64,000 nucleotides of DNA from Allobosea lupini (GCF_900109525.1 NZ_FOAN01000011.1:1-64000), one strand, 5' to 3'. Numbered from the stretch's first letter, positions 50,378-59,905 are shown. Numbers and translations: made by a program. Notes: generated from the letters alone by a model not told the origin.

Positions 50378-51343
50378 TCAGGCGCGTCCAATCGCGCGAT
50401 GGCTGGCGATGCCGAAATGGCAGATCGCCTCGCCGAGCTTGGGCGCGGTGTTCGGGAAGATGATGTAGCCGTCGCGCGGCGCCGTGACCTTGGAGCCGTC
50501 GGCGCGATGGGCGAGGATTGCGCCGGCCTCGACGGCATCGCCGGTGCGCCAGCCCGCCTCGGCACGGTCGCCCTCCGTCTCGCAGAGCAGGACCTCGACC
50601 ATCTCGATCACATCGCGCAACGCCGGCTTCGGCAGGGGCGCCTCGACCAATTGCAACTGCGCCAGTGTATTGCGGATTGCTGCGTAGCCGATATCGGCTG
50701 CCTTAGGGTCGTCATGCGTGCCGCATTCCAGCGTCACCGCATAGCCGCCCGCGAAGCGCATGAACTCGGTCGTGCCATAGCCCTCGGTGACGTTGAGCCT
50801 GGGCACCGGCAGGCGGGCACGGATGTCGAGGAGGCGGGCGTAGTTGTCGAGCCAGCCATGGATCGCGGTCGGGACGCCGAGGCAGGAGGCGAGCGCCAGC
50901 TCTTCTTCCGCGCGGGCGAAGGGTTCGAGCGCGCCGCGATTGTTCGCAGGGCCGAAGAAGACGAACGGCTCGCCCTCCTGCCGGAAGGAATGGATATCGA
51001 GCAGCGCGTTGTGCCGGCGCAGCAGGGCGCAGACCGGATTGCCGATCCGGTCCTCGTAATCGCCGGCCAGTGGCCGCTCGCGCAGGTCGCGGTTGAAGTT
51101 GCGGTCGCCCTCGCGGGTCTTCAGGCGGAAAGCCTTGGGATTGGTGACGGGCAGGAAGGTCACCTCGCCGCGCAGGATCCTGATCTGGCCTGCCCGGCAC
51201 TCCTCGATGACGCGGCGGATCGCGGTCGGTCCGCAGGGCTCGTTGCCGTGGACGGCGCCGGTCACGATCAGCTTGGGGCCGGGCTTCAGGCCGATGAAGC
51301 TGACGGTTTCGAGCGGGCCGTCGTCGAGGTCGGAGGCAGTCAC
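50378..51343 (-). CDS. succinylglutamate desuccinylase/aspartoacylase-family deacylase
   Basis: A 321-aa zinc hydrolase of the AstE/AspA fold: LIVTGAVHGNEPCGPTAIRRVIEE (Zn His and Glu), GDRNFNRDLRERP, ALLDIHSFRQEGEPF (third ligand) and VTLECGTHDDPKAADI (catalytic Glu). The family removes acyl groups from N-acyl amino acids. It is the last gene of a minus-strand series with a Dpp-type importer (32 bp after the permease), so it probably deacylates an imported N-acyl amino acid or peptide; the substrate is not known. Confidence 0.88.
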   Translation of the reverse strand: MTASDLDDGPLETVSFIGLKPGPKLIVTGAVHGNEPCGPTAIRRVIEECRAGQIRILRGEVTFLPVTNPKAFRLKTREGDRNFNRDLRERPLAGDYEDRIGNPVCALLRRHNALLDIHSFRQEGEPFVFFGPANNRGALEPFARAEEELALASCLGVPTAIHGWLDNYARLLDIRARLPVPRLNVTEGYGTTEFMRFAGGYAVTLECGTHDDPKAADIGYAAIRNTLAQLQLVEAPLPKPALRDVIEMVEVLLCETEGDRAEAGWRTGDAVEAGAILAHRADGSKVTAPRDGYIIFPNTAPKLGEAICHFGIASHRAIGRA

Positions 51344-51374
51344 AGGTACAGGTCTCTTTCGTCGAGAGGAAGGT

Positions 51375-52196
51375 TCAGGCCTTGCGGGTCTGCGAGTGCG
51401 GATCGAGGATATCGCGCAGGCCGTCGCCGAGCAGGTTGAGGCCGAGCACGGTCAGGAAGATGGCAAGGCCGGGAAAGATCGAGATCCAGGGTGCGGTCGA
51501 GATCTGGTCGCGCGCATCCGACAGCATCGAGCCCCAGCTCGGGAAGGGCGGGCGGATGCCGAGGCCGAGGAAGGAGAGAGATGCTTCGGCCAGCACGGCG
51601 CCGCCCATACCGAGCGTCCCGATCACGATGATCGGGCCGGCGATGTTCGGCAGGATCTGCGTGAACATGATCCGGAAGGTGCCGTAGCCCAGCGATCTCG
51701 CCGCCTCGATATAGCCGAGCTGCTTGACCGAGAGCGTCGCCGCCCTGGTCAATCGGCAGGTGAAGGACCAGTTGGTCAGGCCGAGCGCGATCAGCAGGCT
51801 GGTCAAGCCGGGCTGCAGGATCGCCATGATCGCCAGCGCGAAGACCAGCGAGGGGATCGCCAGCATCATGTTGGTGAGGCCGTTGACGAAATCGTCCCAC
51901 CAGCCGCCCCAATAGGCGGCGGAAAGGCCGAGCGCGACGCCGATGCAGGTGTTGATCAGTTGCGAGACGATGCCGACCGTCAGCGAGATGCGGGCGCCAT
52001 GCAGCACGCGGCTGTAGATGTCGCGGCCCTGCGCGTCGGTGCCGAACCAGAATTCGGAGCCGGGCGGCACCTCGGCGTTCATCAGATTGGCGTCCATCAC
52101 CGGGTCGGTATGGGCGAGCCAGGGCGCGAAGACGCCGCCTGCCACAACGAGCGCGAAGCAGGTGGCGCCGATCCAGAGGTTGGCACGGAACTTCAT
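51375..52196 (-). CDS. dipeptide/oligopeptide-type ABC transporter permease (DppC-like)
   Basis: A 273-aa membrane protein with about six helices, the OppC-type N-terminus (FAPWLAHTDP) and the EAA loop EAARSLGYGTFRIMFTQILPNIAGPIIVIGTLGMGGAVLAEASLSFLGLG. It pairs with the DppB-like permease, eight bases upstream. No ATPase gene lies in this operon. Confidence 0.93.
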   Translation of the reverse strand: MKFRANLWIGATCFALVVAGGVFAPWLAHTDPVMDANLMNAEVPPGSEFWFGTDAQGRDIYSRVLHGARISLTVGIVSQLINTCIGVALGLSAAYWGGWWDDFVNGLTNMMLAIPSLVFALAIMAILQPGLTSLLIALGLTNWSFTCRLTRAATLSVKQLGYIEAARSLGYGTFRIMFTQILPNIAGPIIVIGTLGMGGAVLAEASLSFLGLGIRPPFPSWGSMLSDARDQISTAPWISIFPGLAIFLTVLGLNLLGDGLRDILDPHSQTRKA

Positions 52197-52204
52197 CGGG
52201 AAGC

Positions 52205-53140
52205 CTAGCTGTACTTGATGCGCGGATCGACGACGGCGCAGAGCACGTCGACGGCGATGTTCACGACGAGGAAGAAGAGCACGATCGTCAGGATGCAGCC
52301 CTGTACGGCCGGGATATCGCGCCAGGTTACGCTGTCGACCAGCAGCGAGCCGAGCCCCGGCCAGGCGAAGAGCTTCTCGACGACGACGGCCTGGCCGAGC
52401 ACCGAGCCGAACTGCAGGCCGAGCGTGGTCAGGACGATGACGAGCGCGTTGCGGGCGACATGCCAGCGCATGACGCGATAGGCGTTCGCGCCCTTGGCCC
52501 GGGCGGTGCGGACGAAGTCGGCATGCATGATCTCGAGCACCGCAGCGCGGGTCGTGCGCGCGAGCAGGGCGAGCGGCGAGACGCCGAGCGCGATCGCCGG
52601 CAGCACGATGTAGCGGGGATCGCCGTCGCCATAGCCGAAGCTCGGGAACCAGTTCAGCGTCAGCGCGAAGAAATACATCAGGAGCAGGCCGAGCCAGAAC
52701 ATCGGCAGCGACAGTCCGGAGACGGCGAAGACCATGGAGAGCATGTCGACCCAGCTTCCCGGCCTGAGCGCGGCGAAGAAGCCGAGCGGCACGCCGATGA
52801 CGATGGCGAAGAACATCGCCGCGAGCGCGAGCTGCAGGCTCGGCCAGAGCCGCTCGCCGATGAGCGCGGTGACGGGCTGGCGGGTGCGGAAGGAATCGCC
52901 GAGATCGAAGGTCGCGAGCCCGCCGACATATTTGGCGAAGCGCAGCGGCAGCGGGTCGTTGAGGCCAAACTGCTGGTTCATCCGCTCGATCGTCGCAGCG
53001 TCGATATTGCTGCGTCCGTCGGCCATCTGGCTGGTGGCGAAATTACCGGGAATGACGCTGAACAGTACGAAGATCAGCGCGGCGACCGCAAGCAGGATCG
53101 GGATGGCCTGCAGCAGCCGGCGAAAGACGTAAGGCAACAT
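52205..53140 (-). CDS. dipeptide/oligopeptide-type ABC transporter permease (DppB-like)
   Basis: A 311-aa membrane protein. It shows the DppB start MLPYVFRRLLQAIPILLAVAALIFVLFSVIPGN and EAA loop MHADFVRTARAKGANAYRVMRWHVARNALVIVLTTLGLQ. About six helices. It follows the binding-protein gene by 229 bp that carry a large palindromic element (53197-53339). Confidence 0.94.
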   Translation of the reverse strand: MLPYVFRRLLQAIPILLAVAALIFVLFSVIPGNFATSQMADGRSNIDAATIERMNQQFGLNDPLPLRFAKYVGGLATFDLGDSFRTRQPVTALIGERLWPSLQLALAAMFFAIVIGVPLGFFAALRPGSWVDMLSMVFAVSGLSLPMFWLGLLLMYFFALTLNWFPSFGYGDGDPRYIVLPAIALGVSPLALLARTTRAAVLEIMHADFVRTARAKGANAYRVMRWHVARNALVIVLTTLGLQFGSVLGQAVVVEKLFAWPGLGSLLVDSVTWRDIPAVQGCILTIVLFFLVVNIAVDVLCAVVDPRIKYS

Positions 53141-53196
53141 GATGGAGGGCTCCTGATTGCGACTTGGCTGCGTGTCGCGATCGGAAACATGAAGTT

Positions 53197-53339
53197 CGCG
53201 GTCATCCCGGGCGACCCATCGGGTCCGACCTTAGGTCGGCCCGAAGACAGGCTCCGGGAGACCCGGGATCCATTCCGGAGCAGTTCAGGAATGGATCCCG
53301 GATCGGCGCCGCTCGCGCGGCTTGTCCGGGATGACCGCG
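53197..53339. repeat. large palindromic repeat between binding-protein and permease genes
   Basis: Outer arms CGCGGTCATCCCGG / CCGGGATGACCGCG (53197-53210 / 53326-53339) are perfect over 14 bp. Inner arms GGGATCCATTCC / GGAATGGATCCC (53265-53276 / 53288-53299) are perfect over 12 bp. Same family as 46897 and 62923. It lies inside the ABC operon, just after the abundant component's gene. Confidence 0.82.
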
Positions 53340-53369
53340 CGTTTCTCGTTACATCCGATGGGACGAGGC

Positions 53370-54965
53370 TTACTTCGCCGCAGGCGAGGTGCTGTCGACC
53401 CAGAGCTCCTCGTAGCGCTGCAGCGCCAGCTCGGTCGCATTCGGCTGGAGGCCGTGCAGCCAGGGCTGATAGGCCAGCACCGCCTTGTTGTAGTTGAAGA
53501 ACCAGACGGGCGCCTCGTCCTGCAGCATGGCGTTGGCCTTCTTCAGCAGGTCGAGCTGCTTGGCCGCATCGGCCTCGTTCGAGGCGTCGTCGATCAGCTT
53601 GTCATAGGCCGGGTTCTTGAAAGTGGTGTAGTTGCAGGACGAGCGCGGCGTCGAGGAGTGGAAGCACTTCAGCGCCGTCAGGGAGTCCGGGCCCGAGGTG
53701 TTCGACCAGATATAGGCCTGGAAGTCGCCGCCGACGACGACGCCACCGAGCGCCGAGGTCTCGACCGGCTTGACCTTCACCTTGATGCCGACCTTGGCGA
53801 GCATCGGGATCGTCGCTTCGACGATCGGCACGCCCCAGCTCTCGTTCGGCGTCGCGGTCCATTCGAACTCGAAGCCGTCGGGATAGCCGGCCTCGACCAG
53901 AAGCTTCTTGGCCTTCTCAGGGTCGAAGGCGTAGGGCTTGGCGTCCTTGTCGAAGGCGGGCGAGGACAGCGGCAGCCAGCTCACGGCGCGGTAGGCCTTG
54001 TCGCGGACGAGGCGCTTGATGATCAGCTCGCTGTCGATGGCATAGTTGATCGCCTGGCGGACGCGCTTGTCGGAGAAGGGCTTGAAGGTCGGGTTCATGC
54101 CCATATTGCGGGTGAAGACCTCGGCGACCTCCAGGATGCCCTTCGACAGGTTCGGGTCCGCCTTGTAGGCGACGTACTGGGTCGAACCCAGGATCGAGAC
54201 GTCGACCTCCTTGTTGCGGAAGGCGACGTCGCGCGCCGCCGCCTCGCCCATCGGCGAGATCACGAGCTTGTCGGCATAGGGCTTGCCGGCGAGGTAGTAC
54301 TTGTCCCAGCGCTCGAAGGCCATGCGCGAGCCCGGCACATGCTCAACGAACTTGAAGGGGCCGAGGCCGATCGGCTTGTCGAAGAAGCCGGCGGCCTGTG
54401 CTTCCTTGGCCGGCAGGATCGCGGTCTGCGCCTGGAACAGGAAGTAGCCGGGATCGGCCTTGTCGGTCAGCGTCATCGAGAAGCTGGACTCGTCGATCTT
54501 CTTCAGGCCTGAGATCTCCTTGGCCTGGCCCTTCTGGACGTCGGTCGCGCCGACGATGCGGGCGACATAGCGCGCGCCCGGATAGTTCTTCGAACCATCC
54601 ATGATGCGGGTATAGGACCAGATGACGTCGTCGGAGGTCAGCTTGCGGCCGTTATGGAAGAGCGCGTTGTCGCGCAGCTTGTAGGTATAAGTCTTGCCGT
54701 CGGCCGAGACCTGGACGCTCTCGGCGATGTCGAGCACCGGCTTGCCGTTCTTGGCGTCCCATTTGTAGAGCATGCCGTGCAGCGCGTAGCCGTAGATCTC
54801 GTCCTGGATCTGGTTCGAGACATGGCTGTCATTGCTGACGAAGGAGGCGCCATAGGGCGCGGTGAAGCGGATCGTGCCGCCGCGGCGCGGCTCCTGGGCC
54901 TGCGCCTGCAGGGTAAAGGCGGCCGCGACTGTCAGCGCGGTCGTGAAGGCAAGCTTTTTCAACAC
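53370..54965 (-). CDS. peptide-type ABC transporter substrate-binding protein (family 5)
   Basis: A 531-aa periplasmic SBP_bac_5 protein. The signal peptide (LKKLAFTTALTVAAAFTLQAQA) is followed by EPRRGGTIRFTAPYG, KTYTYKLRDNALFHNGRKLTSDDVIWSYTRIMDGSK and KPFSDKRVRQAINYAIDSELI. The GTG at 54965 follows GGGAGG at ideal spacing and gives a clean signal peptide; an upstream ATG at 54980 is less likely. Ligand unknown; the context suggests a peptide or amide. Three hairpins lie in its leader. Confidence 0.92.
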   Translation of the reverse strand: MLKKLAFTTALTVAAAFTLQAQAQEPRRGGTIRFTAPYGASFVSNDSHVSNQIQDEIYGYALHGMLYKWDAKNGKPVLDIAESVQVSADGKTYTYKLRDNALFHNGRKLTSDDVIWSYTRIMDGSKNYPGARYVARIVGATDVQKGQAKEISGLKKIDESSFSMTLTDKADPGYFLFQAQTAILPAKEAQAAGFFDKPIGLGPFKFVEHVPGSRMAFERWDKYYLAGKPYADKLVISPMGEAAARDVAFRNKEVDVSILGSTQYVAYKADPNLSKGILEVAEVFTRNMGMNPTFKPFSDKRVRQAINYAIDSELIIKRLVRDKAYRAVSWLPLSSPAFDKDAKPYAFDPEKAKKLLVEAGYPDGFEFEWTATPNESWGVPIVEATIPMLAKVGIKVKVKPVETSALGGVVVGGDFQAYIWSNTSGPDSLTALKCFHSSTPRSSCNYTTFKNPAYDKLIDDASNEADAAKQLDLLKKANAMLQDEAPVWFFNYNKAVLAYQPWLHGLQPNATELALQRYEELWVDSTSPAAK

Positions 54966-55007
54966 GTCGAAACCTCCCATTATGCCGGTAAACTCCCAGA
55001 GCCCGTT

Positions 55008-55135
55008 CCGGTCAGCTTGCGCAGCAAGCCGACCGGGAAAACGGCCTCTGTTCTCATGTTTGGAGACGGATTCACCGATCAGGCTTTCGGCCTGATCGGA
55101 TCCGGCTCCAGGTCGGCGCCGTTGGCCGGCGCCGA
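55008..55135 (-). other. leader with three perfect or near-perfect hairpins
   Basis: In transcription order: TCGGCGCC / GGCGCCGA (55128-55135 with 55113-55120), CCGATCAGGC / GCCTGATCGG (55090-55099 with 55075-55084), and CCGGTC-A-GCTTGC / GCAAGC-C-GACCGG (55024-55036 with 55008-55020). All lie in the 238-bp gap between the amidohydrolase stop and the binding-protein start. No riboswitch class is recognised. Confidence 0.55.
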
Positions 55136-55203
55136 TATTCGTTCCATTTGAAACCATAGCGGGCTTTCACGCCCTGTCTTCTTGTTTCCATTGTGCAGCG
55201 CGT

Positions 55204-56832
55204 TCAGGCCGTCCCTGAACGCTCGTAGACGACCTGGCCGCCGCGAATGGTGATGTCGCAGCGGGTATCCCTGAGGATCTCCTCCGGCGAGGCCGAAAGC
55301 AGGTCGCGCGAGAACACGGCGACATCGGCGAGGAAGCCAGGCACAAGCTTGCCCTTCACCGCTTCCTGCTTCTGCGAGAAGGCGCCGTATTCGGTATAGG
55401 CCTGCAGCGCCTCCTCGATCGAGACGCGCTGGCGTTCATCCATCACCGTGCCGCGCCAGGTCTGGCGCGTCAGCATGGTGTGGAAGTTCGGGAACGGATC
55501 GGGATCGCAGACCGGCGCGTCGCTGCCGGTCGCCGGCTTCAGGCCAAGATCGAACCAGGTCCGGAATGGATAGCTCGGCAGCGCCCGCTCCTCGCCGAGC
55601 ACCTTGATATAGGCGTCGCCGAAATCATGGATGAAGACCTGCTGCGGGCAGGGATAGATCCCGGCCTTGACCATCCGCTCGTGCTGCTGCGGCGTCGAGA
55701 AGCCGCAATGCTCGATGCGGTGGCGCCGGTTGGGATCGGGGTGAGCGGCGAGCGCCTTCTCATAGGCGGTGATCAACTGCTCGATCGCGGCATCGCCGAT
55801 GGCGTGGCAGGCGAGCTGGTAGCCCTTGGCATGAGCGTCCAGCACCTGCCGCTCCAGATCCTCGTCCGAGAGCATCTGCACCCCGGTGGTCTTGTCCTCG
55901 CCGAGATAGGGCTCGCTCATCCAGGCAGTGCGGCCGCCGGCCGAGCCGTCGAGGAAGATCTTGACCGCGCCGATCATCAGCATCTCGTCGCCGGTGCCGG
56001 AGAGCAGCCCGGCGTCATGGCATTGCGGCACGATCGAGCGGCCCTCGTCGCCGAGCAGAGCGAGCCAGGTCCGCACCGGCAGGCGGCCATCGCGCTTGGC
56101 CTTGTGATAGGCCGCGATCTCGTTGAAACCGGTGACCATGCCGACCGCCGCATCCATGCAGCTGGTGATCCCGAGCGAGAGCAGGTACTGGCCGCCGCGC
56201 TCGATCGCGGCGATGAGCTGCTCTTCGTTCGGTGCCGGGATCGCGGCCTTGACCGGGGCGCGGGCGTTCTCCGCGAGCAGGCCGGTGAGCCGGCCGTTCT
56301 GCTGCTCGATCAATCCACCCGGCGGGGTCGGCGAGGTCTCGTCGATGCCCCCGAGCGCGAGCGCCAGGGAATTGACGATCGAGATGTGACCACAGGTCCT
56401 GACCAGCATCACCGGGTTGTTCGGCGCGGCGCGGTCGAGCTCCTCGCGGAACGGGTGCCGGCCGGTGTCGAGCTTGGTCTGGTCGTAGCCGCGCGCCAGC
56501 ACCCACTCGCCCGGCTTCGACTTCGCGGCGCGCGCGGCGATCTGGCCGAGCAGCGCGTCCAGCGTCGGTGCCGCTGCAGGACGGGCATCGACCCAGTCCA
56601 TGGTCAGGCCGACCGAAATCAAATGGAGATGGGAATCGTTCAGCCCCGGCGTCGCCAGTCGGCCGGCGAGGTCGATGACCCTGGTCGAGGGCCCGATCAG
56701 GCTGGCGATCTCGGCGTCCTTGCCGGCCGCGAGCACCTTGTCGCCCCAGAGCGCCAGCGCCTCGACCACGCCCTCCTGCCGGCCGCACCAGATCGGCCCG
56801 CCGCGCAGCACGATATCGGCCTTGACGCTCAT
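55204..56832 (-). CDS. amidohydrolase family protein (YtcJ-like)
   Basis: A 542-aa metal-dependent hydrolase of the amidohydrolase-3 class: GLNDSHLHLISVGLTMDW (His-x-His), ARGYDQTKLDTGRHPFREELDRAAPNNPV, ACHAIGDAAIEQLITAYE (third metal His), RHRIEHCGF and GSDAPVCDPDPFPNFHTML (catalytic Asp). Relatives deformylate or hydrolyse cyclic and linear amides; the substrate is unknown. It lies upstream of the peptide importer in the same direction, after the M81 peptidase gene. Confidence 0.92.
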   Translation of the reverse strand: MSVKADIVLRGGPIWCGRQEGVVEALALWGDKVLAAGKDAEIASLIGPSTRVIDLAGRLATPGLNDSHLHLISVGLTMDWVDARPAAAPTLDALLGQIAARAAKSKPGEWVLARGYDQTKLDTGRHPFREELDRAAPNNPVMLVRTCGHISIVNSLALALGGIDETSPTPPGGLIEQQNGRLTGLLAENARAPVKAAIPAPNEEQLIAAIERGGQYLLSLGITSCMDAAVGMVTGFNEIAAYHKAKRDGRLPVRTWLALLGDEGRSIVPQCHDAGLLSGTGDEMLMIGAVKIFLDGSAGGRTAWMSEPYLGEDKTTGVQMLSDEDLERQVLDAHAKGYQLACHAIGDAAIEQLITAYEKALAAHPDPNRRHRIEHCGFSTPQQHERMVKAGIYPCPQQVFIHDFGDAYIKVLGEERALPSYPFRTWFDLGLKPATGSDAPVCDPDPFPNFHTMLTRQTWRGTVMDERQRVSIEEALQAYTEYGAFSQKQEAVKGKLVPGFLADVAVFSRDLLSASPEEILRDTRCDITIRGGQVVYERSGTA

Positions 56833-56901
56833 GCCGCTTGCTCCGTCGTCATCGTCGCTTCCTGTTGTCCTAAGGGCTCAGAATTCGGTGGAACACCTTC
56901 A

Positions 56902-57015
56902 GCCCTCATCCTGAGGAGCAAGCGCAGCTTGCGTCTCGAAGGATGCTCCAGTTGGTTCCGGAGCCTCCTGAAACATCCTTCGAGACGCCGCTTTGCGGCT
57001 CCTCAGTATGAGGGC
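56902..57015. repeat. palindromic intergenic repeat (CCTCATCCTGAGGAGC type)
   Basis: Outer arms GCCCTCATCCTGAGGAGC (56902-56919) and GCTCCTCAGTATGAGGGC (56998-57015) pair with one mismatch. Inner segments TCTCGAAGGATG and CATCCTTCGAGA (about 56934-56945 and 56974-56985) pair perfectly. A family different from the GTCATCCCGG elements, common in Hyphomicrobiales as I recall. It separates the M81 and amidohydrolase genes. Confidence 0.8.
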
Positions 57016-57036
57016 TGTGGGTGTGCACGTCACCGC

Positions 57037-58524
57037 TCAGATATCGTCGAGCGGGAAGATCGGGCGGCGTACCTTCTGGTAAGGCCGCTCCTTGAAGTTC
57101 CTGGTCGAGAGCGCGCCGGTGTCGACCTCGATCACTTCGCGGGCGATCGGCTCGAATGCGGCGCGGAAATGCTGCATCGACTTGACGATCACGGTCGATT
57201 TCCGCGTCGGGTCGACGCCGAGCGAGGTGAACTGGGCAAGGTCGGTCGCCTGGCCGTTATGGGTGATGACGATGATCTCGACATCGGCGACCCGCAGCAG
57301 GGCCGAGAGGCCGTAATTGCGCCAGACGCCGCCGCCCATCGGCCCGTAGCAGATGAAATGCCCGTCGGTGAGTGCCACGACATGGGCGTCGAGCTCGAGC
57401 GGGCCGCCGCCGGTGTTGGGATCCACCTTGCCGCCGAGCTTGAGCCTGACGCGGTTGCCGACGCCGGCCGCCTGCGCCGCGAGCGCAGCCTCGGGATCGC
57501 GGATCGCATGGAAGCCGACATTCCTCAGGCCGGCTTCAAGCACCGCGCGCAAGAGGTTAGTCGCATCGCCATAGGCGCCCGAGCCCGGATTGTCGGAATA
57601 GTCGGAGATCACCAGCGGCTTGCCGCCGGCCTCCGGCCCGAGCGTGCCTTCGCCCGCCTTGGCCCTGGCCATCGCCTCCTTCAGCGGGGTGAAGTGGATC
57701 GAGGAGTAGTGCCGCTGCTCCCAGGCATAGTCCATCAGCTCCTCGGCGATGGCCTGCGCCTTGTCGCGATCGTCATGGGTGACGGCGATGGAGGGGCCGA
57801 TATCGTGGACGTCGGCCGAGGAAAAGCCGGCCTGGACGCTGACCACGAGCGCATCGCACGACGCTTCCAGCGCATCGCCGCGGCGCAGCAGCTCCATGAA
57901 GGGCGGCGAAGTCGTGCGTCCGCCATCGAGCGCGTAGAGGATCGGCCGGCGGGCGACCGCGACGCGCGGCCTGATCTCGCCTTTCATCGCCCGCTCAAGC
58001 AGTTCGGCGCCCTGCCAGGTCCGCTCATACTGGTCGATATGCGGATAGGTCCGATACGAGATCAGCGCATTCGCGTTGTCGGCCATGGCTTGCGTCAGCG
58101 TCGCGTGCAAATCGAGGATCGCGACGACCGGAACATCCGGCCCGACCTTGGCGCGGATGCGCTGCAGCAGCTCGCCTTCGCCATCGTCGGAGCTTTCGGT
58201 GGCCATCGCGCCGTGCAGATGCAGCAGCACGCCGTCGAGCCGCTCGCAGGCGGAAAGGATCAAGCCGGCGAAGACATCGAAGGCCGCGTCGGTGACGCGG
58301 CCCGAGGGGTTGGCTCCGGTGACAAGCGGGTGGACGAGGCTCCAGCCGAACTTTTCGGCCGCCTCGAAGGCGGCGCCCATCGATGTCCGCGTGCCCTGGA
58401 AGGCGGCGGGCACCTCATTGTCGCGGAAGACGCCGTGATGGCGGAACACCGCCTCATCGGTGAGCTGAACACTGAACGTGTTCGTCTCGTGCATGAATTC
58501 CGCGATCAGGACGCGTCTGGCCAT
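57037..58524 (-). CDS. M81-family metallopeptidase (MlrC-like)
   Basis: A 495-aa protein with the M81/DUF1485 N-terminus RVLIAEFMHETNTFSVQLT, GVLLHLHGAMATESSDDGEGE, VAILDLHATLTQAMADNANALISYRTYPHIDQYE and VISDYSDNPGSGAYGDATNLLRA, the metal-site regions, then the C-terminal MlrC domain. MlrC cleaves linearised microcystin; most homologues have unknown peptide or amide substrates. With the amidohydrolase and importer it suggests a catabolic set for a modified peptide. Confidence 0.92.
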   Translation of the reverse strand: MARRVLIAEFMHETNTFSVQLTDEAVFRHHGVFRDNEVPAAFQGTRTSMGAAFEAAEKFGWSLVHPLVTGANPSGRVTDAAFDVFAGLILSACERLDGVLLHLHGAMATESSDDGEGELLQRIRAKVGPDVPVVAILDLHATLTQAMADNANALISYRTYPHIDQYERTWQGAELLERAMKGEIRPRVAVARRPILYALDGGRTTSPPFMELLRRGDALEASCDALVVSVQAGFSSADVHDIGPSIAVTHDDRDKAQAIAEELMDYAWEQRHYSSIHFTPLKEAMARAKAGEGTLGPEAGGKPLVISDYSDNPGSGAYGDATNLLRAVLEAGLRNVGFHAIRDPEAALAAQAAGVGNRVRLKLGGKVDPNTGGGPLELDAHVVALTDGHFICYGPMGGGVWRNYGLSALLRVADVEIIVITHNGQATDLAQFTSLGVDPTRKSTVIVKSMQHFRAAFEPIAREVIEVDTGALSTRNFKERPYQKVRRPIFPLDDI

Positions 58525-58677
58525 CGTGCGGTCGTTTCCCCGAAAACGTTCCCTATGGAACTATTTTTTGTTTTGTAGCGTGGGTGCGGGCGTTTGCCAG
58601 CCCGGACCCGGTCATGCGTCCCCTGACATCGGCCCGCTTGCGGGACAGGGGCGAATATGCTTGGCGCCGCCGAATGC

Positions 58678-59805
58678 TCAGGCGGCGCGGGCCGCATGGG
58701 TCTCGCCGGGGGCGTGGCCGAGATCCTCGGGCCGCGCATAGGCGCGGCCGAAGCGGTTGGCGAGGAAAGCATCGAGGCCGATATCCTCCTGCTTGACGAA
58801 GCCCTTCTGCGGCAGCTTGCCCTCTGCCAGCAGGTCGAGCACGGCGCAGATGCCCGACGCCGTGGTGATCTGGATGGCGCTGCGCATCACGCCGCCGACC
58901 ACGGCGCTGTAGACCTTGTTGGCATAGGTCTGCTGGGTCAGCCGGCCGTTCAGCCGGCCGCTGGCGGTGACGAAGATCACGACTACATCCTGCAGCGTGC
59001 TCGGCAGGGCGTTCTCGAAGATGTCCTTCAGCACGTCGCGGCGCTCGGACAGGCGCAGGTCCTGCAGCAGCGCCTTCATGATCGCGCAATGGCCGGGATA
59101 GCGGATGGTGCGATAGTTCAGCGTGCGCACCTTGCCGGCGAGCGTGTCGCAGAGCGTGCCGAGCCCGCCCGAGGTGTTGAAGGCCTCGTAGGTGATGCCG
59201 TCGAGCGAGAACTCCTCGCGCTCTTCCATCGCCGGCACCAGAGTGCGCTCGCCGTTGACGACGGCCTCGCAGGGCTCGCAATACTCGTTGATGACGCCGT
59301 CCGTGCTCCAGGTCAGGTTGTAGTTCAGCGCGTTCGACGGGTACTGCGGCAGCGCGCCGACGCGAAGCTTGAGGCTGTCCAGCTGGTCGAAGTCGCGGGC
59401 GAGATCGGCGGCGACGATCGAGATGAAGCCCGGCGCCAGCCCGCATTGCGGGATCAGCGCCGCCTTGGCGGTCAGCGCCAGCTCCTTCACCCGGCGGGTC
59501 GAGGCGACGTCCTCGGTCAAATCGAGATAGTGCACGCCTTGGGTGTCGGCGGCCTCGGCGATGCGCGTCGTCAGATCGTAGGGCGCCGCCGAGAGCACGG
59601 CGAAGGCGCCGTTCAGGACGTCGGCGAGCTCGTTGGCGTCGGTGATGTCGACCCGGCGGGTGGAGATCGTCGAACTGGTCCTGATCGCGGCGAGCTGTTC
59701 GTTGGAGCGGTCGGCGATCACCACGCGGTAATCCCCGGTAGCGCCGAGCAGGTCGGCGATGGTCGCGCCGATCTTGCCGGCGCCGATGACGACCACGTTT
59801 TTCAT
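58678..59805 (-). CDS. saccharopine dehydrogenase-family oxidoreductase
   Basis: A 375-aa NAD(P) enzyme: N-terminal KNVVVIGAGKIGATIADLLGATGDYRVVIADR, then GVHYLDLTEDVASTRRVKELA, IPQCGLAPGFISIVAADLA and YNLTWSTDGVINEYCEPCEAV, typical of bacterial saccharopine or lysine 6-dehydrogenase-like enzymes. Reaction inferred only by family: oxidative deamination or cleavage of a lysine-type substrate. The ATG at 59805 follows GGGGGAACC; upstream codons are not family-like. It is divergent from an Lrp-type regulator. Confidence 0.9.
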   Translation of the reverse strand: MKNVVVIGAGKIGATIADLLGATGDYRVVIADRSNEQLAAIRTSSTISTRRVDITDANELADVLNGAFAVLSAAPYDLTTRIAEAADTQGVHYLDLTEDVASTRRVKELALTAKAALIPQCGLAPGFISIVAADLARDFDQLDSLKLRVGALPQYPSNALNYNLTWSTDGVINEYCEPCEAVVNGERTLVPAMEEREEFSLDGITYEAFNTSGGLGTLCDTLAGKVRTLNYRTIRYPGHCAIMKALLQDLRLSERRDVLKDIFENALPSTLQDVVVIFVTASGRLNGRLTQQTYANKVYSAVVGGVMRSAIQITTASGICAVLDLLAEGKLPQKGFVKQEDIGLDAFLANRFGRAYARPEDLGHAPGETHAARAA

Positions 59806-59905
59806 GGTTCCCCCGATGAATCTGTTTCTGTCAGAGAGATTCGCTCCTGGCTTCGTCGGATAGAAGCCGGCGACGCGACGATTCATATGGGATTTTTCAG
59901 CGAAA

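Noticed and set aside
55480..58578. A 1032-codon plus-strand open frame across the amidohydrolase and M81 genes
   Set aside because: Same high-GC shadow effect; the minus-strand genes carry clear catalytic motifs and this frame has none.
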